DNA from: Clostridiales bacterium
GTDB lineage: Bacteria; Bacillota; Clostridia; Oscillospirales; Oscillospiraceae
Direction: 5' to 3'
Assembly (NCBI GenBank): GCA_019421525.1
Contig: JAHZFC010000021.1
Location: forward strand, 14,315 to 20,459
DNA: 6,145 nt
The stretch's first letter is position 1. Each line of letters starts with the position of its first letter. The notes under the pieces are model-generated. The model searched no databases and was not told the DNA's origin. It was given only the letters and a program-made list of their open reading frames with translations. This document shows positions 1-5,402 of this stretch, in pieces. A program made the translations under genes and the position numbers.

Positions 1-2036
1 TAGCTGGCGGTGAGGGCGTCCCGGAGCAGGATATGAAATTCATCAAAGTAGCACCACGTCGCGATCCCGTTGTGGAAGTTGGTATTCACCGCCGAGGTCA
101 CAAAGTCGTTGGTGATGTGCATGGCGATCTTCCGCAGGTTTTCCCCCAGCCCCTTGAGTACGATGCACACCACACGGGAATTGAGGTCCACATTGGTGGG
201 GAAATTGAACAGGTTGAGAGAGCCCGTGCAGTAGAGCTCCAGGGCCGTCGCCACCCGCTGGGCCTCCGGCTCCGGCTGCTTGAGCAGCTCTTCATAGAGG
301 TCTTGGAGCAGCGGGGGCTTGCCGTCCCCAATCCCCAGGGTCAGCTCCCGGTAGACCTGCCGCACACAGCGGTCAATGACGGTTTTTTCGATGGGCTGTA
401 ATCCGTCCTTGCCGCCCACCACCAGCTCACACAGGGAGAGCAGGAAGTCGGCCTTCATGGACAGGGGGCTCTCGTCCCCGCCCAGGTCAAGCTGGATGTC
501 CATAGGGTTGATGTGGTGGGGGCTGTCCGGGGCAATCTCAATGACCTGCCCGCCCAGCCGCCGCACCAGCGGGGCATATTCCCCCATCGGGTCTACAATG
601 ATGATGCGGTCTTGGGTTGCCAGAAACACGTTGATAATCTCCCGCTTGGCGGAAAAGCTCTTACCGGAGCCGGTGGAGCCCAGGTAGAGCCCGTTGGCCG
701 ATTTCAGTTTCTTGCGGTCAGCCATGATGATATTGTGGGAAAGGGCGTTCATGCCGTAGTAGAGGGCCTGTCCGCCCATGCGGAGCTCCCTCGTCATAAA
801 GGGTACGAAGATGGCGGTGGAGCTGGTGGTCATGCCCCGCTGGATTTCCACCTCGTTATAGCCCAGCACCAGGGAGGACACAAAGCCCTGCTCCTGCTGC
901 CAATCCAGCCGCTTGATGGCGCAGTTGTACTTCTGCGCGATGCCGTTTACCGTGAACACGTCGTTTTCCAGCCGCTGGCGGGTGGGGGCCAGATTGATGA
1001 TGGTGAACGTCAGCAGGAACATCCGCTCGTTGCGGGATTGCAGGTCGGCCAGGAGATCGGCGGCGTCCTTGGAGAACGTGATGAGATCAGGGGGCAGGAT
1101 GTCCGGGTCATACCCGGCCCGGATCGCCTTTTTCTGCTCCTCCACCTTCATCTTGTCAATATCGCTGACCTTGCCCTTGATGGTCTTAATGGCCTTGAGC
1201 TGGTCTACCGTTTGAATGTGCATGGTGACAGTCAGCTCCGCGTCCAGCTCCAGGATCTCCCGCAGCAGCTTGTCCGAGAGCTCGGACGCTAAAATCTGCA
1301 AATAGGACGCCGCGCCCCAATACCGGCCCACCCGGAACAGGCGGGGCTGGGAGAAGTCAAAGCCCTCGCTGGGGGCGATGGCGTCTTTGGTGCCAAGGCC
1401 GGTGCGGGGAATGTCCGCCCAGGAGAACCGGAACGGCTCCCGGCTCCCCGGATGGGTCTGGCCGTGGAGCACCGCCAGCCGCTCCCGCCCGTCCAGGGGA
1501 TTAGACTGCACCCCCAGGCGGTGCAGGTTGCCCACCACGTCGGCCTCCACCCGCTCCAGCCGGGGCCGGGCCTCGCCCAGCGAACCGGCGGGCACGCCAA
1601 AGGTGATGTATTTCGCCCGGTCAATGCCGTTGTTGCTCTTGGCGATCTGCCGCTTGAGCATGGACACGAACTCGCCCCGGATGCTGTCATAGGCGTCCTG
1701 CTGGTCGGGGATATTCACCTTGTACCGGCTGGCGCTGTGGGCCCGGCGGTTGACAAAGGAGAGCTGGAACGGCAGGGCGCTGTCAAAGTAGTTGAGAAAG
1801 GCGCTCCAGCCGCTGAAGATGGCGGATTGATCCTCCGAGGACGCAACCGAGTAGTTGATGTCCTCATATTCCACGGTCTTGGTGAACAGGCCGCCGGGGA
1901 GCTGGCACACCCCGTCCGGGTACATCGCCACATAGGGGATGGTCTGCTGGGCGGAGAGCTCCGCCCGCCCCCGACGGTGGCGGTCAGCCCTTCTTAGGCC
2001 GCGCCTTGGCAGTTTTCTTGCTTTTTGCAATGGCAT
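1..2036 (-). CDS. virB4: VirB4-type conjugal transfer ATPase, 3' end cut by window edge
   Basis: This is the cytoplasmic ATPase that powers the type IV secretion channel used for conjugation. About 678 codons are visible and the frame is still open at the left edge, so the C-terminus is missing. The N-terminal half carries family landmarks such as AQQTIPY and MYPDGVCQ (about residues 31-45), ALPFQLSFVNRRAHSASRYK and KYITFGVPAGSL. The Walker A motif GSTGSGKS is at residues 453-460 (bases 680-657). It is followed by the VirB4/TraC-type segment IIIVDPMGEY, and the Walker B region WCYFDEFH lies near residues 660-668 (bases about 56-36). The ATG at 2036 directly abuts AAGGAGG with no spacer. An in-frame TTG at 2030 has a normal 6-base spacer and may be the real start, shortening the protein by two residues. 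The start overlaps the 3' end of the PrgI gene by about 50 bases, which implies translational coupling. The family is certain; the exact start is not. Confidence 0.95.
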   Translation of the reverse strand, partial: MPLQKARKLPRRGLRRADRHRRGRAELSAQQTIPYVAMYPDGVCQLPGGLFTKTVEYEDINYSVASSEDQSAIFSGWSAFLNYFDSALPFQLSFVNRRAHSASRYKVNIPDQQDAYDSIRGEFVSMLKRQIAKSNNGIDRAKYITFGVPAGSLGEARPRLERVEADVVGNLHRLGVQSNPLDGRERLAVLHGQTHPGSREPFRFSWADIPRTGLGTKDAIAPSEGFDFSQPRLFRVGRYWGAASYLQILASELSDKLLREILELDAELTVTMHIQTVDQLKAIKTIKGKVSDIDKMKVEEQKKAIRAGYDPDILPPDLITFSKDAADLLADLQSRNERMFLLTFTIINLAPTRQRLENDVFTVNGIAQKYNCAIKRLDWQQEQGFVSSLVLGYNEVEIQRGMTTSSTAIFVPFMTRELRMGGQALYYGMNALSHNIIMADRKKLKSANGLYLGSTGSGKSFSAKREIINVFLATQDRIIIVDPMGEYAPLVRRLGGQVIEIAPDSPHHINPMDIQLDLGGDESPLSMKADFLLSLCELVVGGKDGLQPIEKTVIDRCVRQVYRELTLGIGDGKPPLLQDLYEELLKQPEPEAQRVATALELYCTGSLNLFNFPTNVDLNSRVVCIVLKGLGENLRKIAMHITNDFVTSAVNTNFHNGIATWCYFDEFHILLRDALTAS

Positions 2037-2391
2037 CCTCCTTCCAAGCCGCCCCCCGGTAGGTAAAGGGGGCATAGAGATTTTCAGTTTTGTAGGGGCG
2101 CGGCCCGGAGCGCAGGAACTTGGCCCGGATGATGTTCCGGGCCACCTTCTCCAGCGGCAGGCCGTCCCGCTCATACATGGCTAAGAGAAACGCCGGGAGC
2201 ATGACTCCCAGCATGAGGAACAGGCCCCCAGTGTTGCCGATGGCCCCACGGGCCAGCAGGTAGGCTGGGATGCCCACGGCAGCCCCGCATCCGAAACAGA
2301 TGAGCTGGCGCTTGGTGAGATTGAACGCCACCTTCGTTTTGATTTTGGAAAGGTCGTTTGGTACGTTTACATAAGGAATTTTGATCACCAT
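1984..2391 (-). CDS. PrgI family membrane protein of the conjugation channel
   Basis: This 135-residue protein belongs to the small PrgI family found just upstream of VirB4 in Gram-positive conjugative elements, where it is thought to be a VirB3-like inner channel component. The N-terminus MVIKIPYVNVPNDLSKIKTK and the following FNLTKRQLICFG are typical of the family. Two hydrophobic segments, about residues 29-48 and 53-72, form a short hairpin in the membrane. They are followed by a charged stretch (YERDGLPLEKVARNIIRAKF) and a lysine-rich tail. The ATG at 2391 is chosen because it keeps the conserved N-terminus. The only Shine-Dalgarno-like bases, AAGG, abut it directly, so initiation may be weak or coupled to upstream translation. 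A palindrome lies 22-51 bases upstream. The VirB4 gene begins inside its 3' end. The family is sure; the VirB3-like role is established by analogy. Confidence 0.92.
   Translation of the reverse strand: MVIKIPYVNVPNDLSKIKTKVAFNLTKRQLICFGCGAAVGIPAYLLARGAIGNTGGLFLMLGVMLPAFLLAMYERDGLPLEKVARNIIRAKFLRSGPRPYKTENLYAPFTYRGAAWKEDAIAKSKKTAKARPKKG
2037..2043 (-). promoter_or_regulatory. Ribosome binding site of the VirB4 gene
   Basis: AAGGAGG lies inside the 3' coding part of the PrgI gene. It touches the ATG at 2036 with no spacer but stands six bases from the in-frame TTG at 2030. Spacing therefore favours TTG as the working start, although ATG is the stronger codon. It supports reinitiation by ribosomes finishing the PrgI gene. 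Confidence 0.7.
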
Positions 2392-2403
2392 CCTTGAAAA
2401 TCA

Positions 2404-2466
2404 TATCTGCCCGGCCCCTTGGGACAAAGTGTCCCAAAGGCCCGCCGAGGGCTCCACTTCGTTGCC
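2404..2466 (-). other. Untranslated remnant of the MT-A70 C-terminus
   Basis: Reading past the TGA at 2469-2467 in the MT-A70 frame gives GNEVEPSAGLWDTLSQGAGQ and one further Ile codon before the next TGA at 2403-2401. GNEV directly after GWDV-stop matches the usual bacterial MT-A70 ending GWDVWGNEV, so the TGA stands where TGG (Trp) is expected. The rest of the remnant is encoded by the palindrome and is probably not ancestral methyltransferase sequence. Confidence 0.6.
2413..2442. repeat. Palindromic repeat, copy B (GGGACA-AAG-TGTCCC core)
   Basis: The core has perfect 8-base arms TTGGGACA (2419-2426) and TGTCCCAA (2430-2437) around a 3-base loop. GC-rich outer arms, GGCC at 2413-2416 and GGCC at 2439-2442, can extend the stem with a small mismatch. 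It sits between the MT-A70 stop and the PrgI start. A very similar palindrome lies at 3725-3758. There is no T-run after the stem on the minus strand, so it does not look like an intrinsic terminator. It could form an RNA hairpin that affects PrgI translation, bind a protein as an operator, or be a dispersed repeat. Confidence 0.8.
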
Positions 2467-2952
2467 TCACACGTCCCAGCCAGGGGGTGACTGCCGGGCG
2501 AACAGCTCCACACGGGGCACGTCCCCCATGAGGGCCACGATCTTCTCCCGGGCCTCGTCCGGTTTCCGGCTGTGTTCCCGGATGGGGGAAATGATGAACT
2601 GGTGGACGTTGGCCGCCTGCCGCTTGGGGTGGCCCCTGGTCGCCAGCAGGCACACCTCCGCATTGCCCCGCGTCCAAAAGCCCAGGCCGTAGAACCAGCC
2701 CCCGGCCTTGCGGTTTTGTTTCAGCCAGACAAAGGCCACGGTCTTGTAGGTAAAGCCCCAGGCGTGGATGAGCCGCAGGGCCTCCGGGAGCTGGGGGAAG
2801 GTGGCCCACAAAAAAAGCGCGCTGTCCGGGGCGGCCAGTTCCGCCACCGGGAGTGCGCACAGCTCGTCTATGCTCATGGTGGGATAGTGCTGCTCCGCCG
2901 CCCCCTGCAAGCCCTTTTGGGAGTAGCGCCACGGGGGATCGGCGTAGATCAC
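2467..2952 (-). CDS. MT-A70 family N6-adenine DNA methyltransferase, C-terminally truncated
   Basis: This 161-residue protein of the MT-A70 (METTL3-like) superfamily would transfer a methyl group from S-adenosylmethionine to adenine N6 in DNA. The catalytic motif DPPW is at residues 5-8, followed by LFLWATFPQLPEAL (about 46-59), FVWLKQNRKAGGWFYGLGFW (about 74-93), NAEVCLLATRGHPKRQ and VELFARQSPPGWDV at the end. Relatives usually continue with WGNEV. Here a TGA replaces that Trp codon, so the GNE segment, equivalent to the SAM-contacting GNQ of METTL3, is lost. The start is also unclear. GTG at 2952 is the only standard codon before DPPW, but the good ribosome site AAAGGAG (2982-2976) is 23 bases away. 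At the ideal 8-base distance lies ATC (2967-2965), which would give INQYSV before IYADPPW. The gene follows the DPPY methyltransferase by 18 bases in the same frame. The family is sure; activity is doubtful. Confidence 0.88.
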   Translation of the reverse strand: MIYADPPWRYSQKGLQGAAEQHYPTMSIDELCALPVAELAAPDSALFLWATFPQLPEALRLIHAWGFTYKTVAFVWLKQNRKAGGWFYGLGFWTRGNAEVCLLATRGHPKRQAANVHQFIISPIREHSRKPDEAREKIVALMGDVPRVELFARQSPPGWDV

Positions 2953-2970
2953 AGAATATTGATTGATAGC

Positions 2971-3768
2971 TCACACTCCTTTCCCGCCCCGCGCCACCGC
3001 CTCCTGCGCCTGCTCCACACGCTGGACGGCGGTTCCGAAGATGGCCGGGGCCGTTTCAAAACAGATGTAGCGGCGGCCTGTGTTGACGGCGGCCACCGCC
3101 GTGGTGCCGGAGCCCACGCAGATGTCCGCCACCAGCTCACCGGGCCGGGTGTAGGTGCGGATAAAATACTCACACAGCTCCACCGGCTTTTGCGTGGGGT
3201 GGATGGTGTGCTGGACAGACGCAAAGGCCAGCACATTCCCAGGGAACCGCCGCCCGTCCGGGGAGCCGTTCCCGCTGGGGATATATTTGCCGTAGTTGGA
3301 GCTGAGAGAGCCCTTCTTGCAGATGCGCTCATATGGCTTGCCCTGCTCGAACTGCGGTTGATACAGCGGGAGCTTTTGATAGAACACCAAAATATTCTCC
3401 GTCTTTTTCAGCGGGGCCCGCCGGGCGTTGAGAAAGCCGGTACACCGGCTCTTGTACCACACCCACTCATAGCGGAGCATCTTCAGGTTGGACGCCCCCA
3501 GGATTTTGTCATAGGGGCACTGCGCGAAAAACAGGATCGCCCCGTTGGGTTTTACTGCCCACTTCACCGCCTCCCACAGCTCCGGGAGCGGCAGGGGCAC
3601 ATCCCAAAAGTTGCGGGTGGTGCCGTAGGGCGGGTCGGTGAGCAGCAGGTCAACCGAGTGCTGGGGCAGGGAGCGCAGGCCCGCGATGCCGTCCATGAGA
3701 TAGATGCCGGACTCCACCGGGGCCGGGCCGTTTGGGACATTTTGTCCCAAAGGGGCCCTATCTGTCAT
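2971..3768 (-). CDS. DPPY-type site-specific DNA methyltransferase (N6-adenine or N4-cytosine), beta-class order
   Basis: This 265-residue DNA amino-methyltransferase has the catalytic motif TDPPYG at residues 44-49, the conserved HPTQKP segment at 190-195 and the SAM-binding motif VADICVGSGTTAVAA at 213-227. The catalytic motif precedes the SAM motif, which is the beta-class arrangement. DPPY is found in both adenine-N6 and cytosine-N4 enzymes, so the modified base cannot be assigned with certainty; adenine is more common. The start is ATG at 3768, with AGGAGG (3780-3775) six bases upstream. It overlaps the end of the SpoVG-like gene by 11 bases. The frame is open further upstream but has no ribosome site there and lies inside that gene. 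Residues 5-15 (APLGQNVPNGP) are encoded by a palindrome, so the extreme N-terminus looks added. No partner endonuclease is visible, so it is an orphan methyltransferase within the window. Confidence 0.93.
   Translation of the reverse strand: MTDRAPLGQNVPNGPAPVESGIYLMDGIAGLRSLPQHSVDLLLTDPPYGTTRNFWDVPLPLPELWEAVKWAVKPNGAILFFAQCPYDKILGASNLKMLRYEWVWYKSRCTGFLNARRAPLKKTENILVFYQKLPLYQPQFEQGKPYERICKKGSLSSNYGKYIPSGNGSPDGRRFPGNVLAFASVQHTIHPTQKPVELCEYFIRTYTRPGELVADICVGSGTTAVAAVNTGRRYICFETAPAIFGTAVQRVEQAQEAVARGGKGV
2976..2982 (-). promoter_or_regulatory. Ribosome binding site before the MT-A70 gene
   Basis: AAAGGAG is encoded in the last codons of the preceding methyltransferase gene. It is 8 bases before an in-frame ATC (2967) and 23 bases before the GTG (2952). 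The site is well placed for a lost or non-standard start at 2967 and badly placed for the GTG. Confidence 0.5.
3725..3758. repeat. Palindromic repeat, copy A (TTTGGGACA-TTT-TGTCCCAAA)
   Basis: Perfect 9-base arms at 3731-3739 and 3743-3751 enclose a TTT loop. Outer GGGCC (3725-3729) and GGCCC (3754-3758) can lengthen the stem with a small internal mismatch. It lies over the stop codon of the SpoVG-like gene and codons about 4-15 of the DPPY methyltransferase. It shares GGGACA...TGTCCCAAAGG and a following CCC with copy B at 2413-2442, in the same orientation. In mRNA it could form a hairpin just after the methyltransferase start codon and damp its translation. As DNA it could be a dispersed repeat or a protein site. 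Confidence 0.85.
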
Positions 3769-4312
3769 CCCTGGCCTCCTTGCCCTTCTCCGGGGCGGGA
3801 CGGCTGGCGTTGGCCTTGTCCGCCTCCTGCCCGGCCCGGGCCATCTGCTCCCGGATGGGGGCGGGGCGCAGGGCCTCGGCACGGGCCACAAGCTGCTCCA
3901 CCGCCGCGTTGTAGGCGTCCACGGTCAGGGCGTCCAGCCGCTCCTGCAGCGCCCGGCTCGTCACCCGTGTGGTGGCCCGGTAGCCGCTGCGCGTCCGGTT
4001 GGACTCCTTGCTGGGGGGACTCAAGAACATACCATTCTTGCCGTCCACCACCTTAAAATCGTCCACCACGATGCCGCCGATATTGACACTGGCATAGCCC
4101 CGCAGGGAGCCCATAGGCTCGATGGGCCGCACATTGACCTCGATAGGCAGCGGGGCGGCCTCGATGGATTTCTCCACCCGGAGCTTTACCGCCTCGTCAA
4201 TGCTGATGCCCTGGCTCTCCGCCAGCTCCGCGATGGGGGCCTCGAACAACAGCCGGTTCATTTCCTGGATGGCGGCGTCCTGGGTAATGGGGGCCGCCTG
4301 GTTTTTTGGCAT
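3758..4312 (-). CDS. SpoVG-like nucleic-acid-binding protein with long extensions
   Basis: This 184-residue protein has a SpoVG-like core from about residue 57 to 125: EVNVRPIEPMGSLRGYASVN, then IGGIVVDDFKVVDGKNG and FLSPPSKES. These match the SpoVG pattern of RPIEPxGxLxGFAS, an IDDFK-like strand and a PSxK segment. SpoVG itself is a site-specific DNA- and RNA-binding regulator of about 84-100 residues. Here about 55 residues precede the core, predicted mostly helical, and about 60 charged Ala/Glu/Arg-rich residues follow it. The ATG at 4312 has GGAGGAGG (4328-4321) eight bases upstream, inside the end of the cytosine methyltransferase gene, which stops three bases before. Its role in conjugative elements is not settled; DNA or RNA binding that regulates transfer or the neighbouring methyltransferases is a reasonable guess. 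The fold call is good; the function is inferred. Confidence 0.85.
   Translation of the reverse strand: MPKNQAAPITQDAAIQEMNRLLFEAPIAELAESQGISIDEAVKLRVEKSIEAAPLPIEVNVRPIEPMGSLRGYASVNIGGIVVDDFKVVDGKNGMFLSPPSKESNRTRSGYRATTRVTSRALQERLDALTVDAYNAAVEQLVARAEALRPAPIREQMARAGQEADKANASRPAPEKGKEARDDR
3775..3780 (-). promoter_or_regulatory. Ribosome binding site setting the DPPY methyltransferase start
   Basis: A perfect AGGAGG lies six bases before ATG 3768, inside the 3' end of the SpoVG-like gene. It decides the start at 3768 against the longer open frame and indicates translational coupling. Confidence 0.8.
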
Positions 4313-4315
4313 AAA

Positions 4316-5389
4316 TCAATCCTCCTCCATAACTTCTTTTATTCCTGCCATGATGTAGTCCGCGCAAGGGAGCGCGATGGCGTTCCCCAACGCCTTGTAG
4401 CGGTGGGCCGGGGAGATTTCCTCGCCCTCCGCGCCGTATTTCGTCCAGCCCTCCGGCAGCCCCATAAGACGCTCGCTCTCCAATTCCGTGGGAAAGCGGA
4501 CGCAGCCGCCCGCCGGGTCATCCTCAAACCAAAAGGCGAAGGGATTGACCGCCCCGGCTAAAAGAGTGGGAAAAGGGTCAGTTGGCCGTCCAAAGCTGTC
4601 CCGGAAGTGGGCCTGTTCCCCGTCCTTGGCCGCGCCCCGCATCCGGAAGAGCTGAAAGGGGTGGAGGACGGGTACGCGCCCCCCTGTTTCAAGAACAGGG
4701 CCTCGATCTCCTTCGGGGGCGGGCAGCCCGCCCGCTCCGCAAGGCGGAGGAAGTGGGAGCACTGACCGGGGCTTAAACAGTACCTGGGCAGCACGCCGCC
4801 CTCTAAAATCCGCCACGAGAAAGACGCGCTGCCGCCGGGCCAGCCGGGGCTCTGCCCAATGCTGGGCGTCCAGGAGCCGCCAGCAGATGTCAGGGCATCC
4901 CCTTCGCACCATTCCGGCGTTTGCCCATCTTCCAGCAGGAGGCATTGAAACCTCGGAGCCGAGGAACGCGGAGAGCACGGCTCCAAAATCCATCCGGTCA
5001 TTTGAAGAAAGACTTCCCATGACGTTTTCCCAAACAGCGAAAGCTGGATATTGATTTCCAGTGGCATCCCTCATTTCCCGAATGATACGGATCGCGTGAA
5101 AAAACAGGCTGGACTTCTCGCCGGAGAGCCCCGCCCTGTTCCCGATCTGCGATAAATTTTGACACGGGGAGCCGAAGGTGAGCACGTCCACCGGGGGCAC
5201 GGCCCCGCCGTCCAGCGCCGTCACGTCCCCCAGGTGGGCCATCTCCGGGAAGTGCCGCCGGGTGATGGACACCGGGGCCTTTTCGATCTCGCTGGCCCAC
5301 AGGGGCACGATCCCATTCCGCCGGGCGGCCAGGGGGAACACCCCAATGCCGTCGAACAGGCTCCCCAAAGTGATTTCTTTTTTGGTCGT
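4316..5389 (-). CDS. C5-cytosine DNA methyltransferase (Dcm/HhaI fold), start codon anomalous
   Basis: The product is about 357 residues counted from 5389. It would methylate cytosine C5 in DNA using SAM. Motif I is GSLFDGIGV (9-17), motif IV is FGSPCQNLS with catalytic Cys76, motif VI is WENV (120-123), motif VIII is RRQRVFLVADF (about 185-195), and motif X is KALGNAIALPCADYIMAG (332-349). The target recognition region lies between about 200 and 285. Oddities: motif I has GV where DGIGG is usual, and the Gln of the motif VIII pattern QxRxR is not present at its usual place (ARRQR). No ATG or GTG lies near the ribosome site AAGGAGG (5400-5394). ACG at 5389 stands at the expected start with a 4-base spacer, and the next usable codon, TTG at 5368, is 25 bases from that site and would cut into the first strand. 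The open frame continues upstream into the VirB6 gene but is not protein-like there. It may be weakly expressed or decaying. Confidence 0.88.
   Translation of the reverse strand, partial: TTKKEITLGSLFDGIGVFPLAARRNGIVPLWASEIEKAPVSITRRHFPEMAHLGDVTALDGGAVPPVDVLTFGSPCQNLSQIGNRAGLSGEKSSLFFHAIRIIREMRDATGNQYPAFAVWENVMGSLSSNDRMDFGAVLSAFLGSEVSMPPAGRWANAGMVRRGCPDICWRLLDAQHWAEPRLARRQRVFLVADFRGRRAAQVLFKPRSVLPLPPPCGAGGLPAPEGDRGPVLETGGRVPVLHPFQLFRMRGAAKDGEQAHFRDSFGRPTDPFPTLLAGAVNPFAFWFEDDPAGGCVRFPTELESERLMGLPEGWTKYGAEGEEISPAHRYKALGNAIALPCADYIMAGIKEVMEED
4321..4328 (-). promoter_or_regulatory. Ribosome binding site of the SpoVG-like gene
   Basis: GGAGGAGG, eight bases before ATG 4312, is encoded by the final Glu-Glu codons of the cytosine methyltransferase. 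It is a strong site and supports coupled translation of the two genes. Confidence 0.8.
4558..5067 (-). CDS. Possible overlapping gene inside the cytosine methyltransferase, 169 codons
   Basis: A second open frame on the same strand lies wholly within the methyltransferase gene, from ATG 5067 to the stop at 4560-4558. Its product includes IQLSLFGKTSWEVF, WILEPCSPRSSAPRFQCLLL, EDGQTPEWCEGDAL, WRILEGGVLPRYCLSPGQCS and a C-terminus GQLTLFPLF. I recall closely similar patterns (LSLFGKTS..., ...DGQTPEW..., ...YYLSPKAC...) as hypothetical proteins in clostridial phages and mobile elements. They arise as the shifted frame of cytosine methyltransferase motifs such as WENVPGAFSSN and LDAQYWGVPQRR. It may be a true overlapping gene, or a shadow kept open by codon constraint. 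The start has only a weak GAGG abutting the ATG. It has no recognised domain and no function is proposed. Confidence 0.3.
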   Translation of the reverse strand: MPLEINIQLSLFGKTSWEVFLQMTGWILEPCSPRSSAPRFQCLLLEDGQTPEWCEGDALTSAGGSWTPSIGQSPGWPGGSASFSWRILEGGVLPRYCLSPGQCSHFLRLAERAGCPPPKEIEALFLKQGGAYPSSTPFSSSGCGARPRTGNRPTSGTALDGQLTLFPLF

Positions 5390-5393
5390 TTCT

Positions 5394-5400
5394 CCTCCTT
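5394..5400 (-). promoter_or_regulatory. Ribosome binding site before the cytosine methyltransferase
   Basis: AAGGAGG starts two bases past the VirB6 stop codon. It points to a start at about 5389-5385, where the in-frame codon is ACG rather than ATG. The strength of the site argues that a start codon was once, or still is, used here. Confidence 0.75.
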
Positions 5401-5402
5401 CC

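Noticed and set aside
513..1292. A plus-strand open frame of 259 codons antisense to VirB4
   Set aside because: The opposite strand encodes the VirB4 ATPase with its Walker A motif and family blocks. The antisense product resembles nothing known.
2413..2442. Palindrome B as an intrinsic terminator between MT-A70 and PrgI
   Set aside because: The minus-strand stem is not followed by a T-run, and PrgI and VirB4 downstream have no visible promoter of their own, so termination here is unlikely.
2467..2469. TGA read as tryptophan (alternative genetic code) in the MT-A70 gene
   Set aside because: The VirB6, DPPY, cytosine methyltransferase and PrgI genes all end naturally at TGA, so a global reassignment does not fit.
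2171..2974. A minus-strand open frame of 267 codons spanning the MT-A70 and PrgI genes in another frame
   Set aside because: Its product is low-complexity Gly/Pro/Arg-rich with no motifs, while the MT-A70 and PrgI frames are clearly conserved.
2572..4056. A plus-strand open frame of 494 codons antisense to the MT-A70, DPPY and SpoVG-like genes
   Set aside because: It lies opposite three well-supported genes, has no recognisable domain, is rich in Gly/Arg/Pro/His as antisense GC-rich frames are, and has no good ribosome site. It is a shadow frame.
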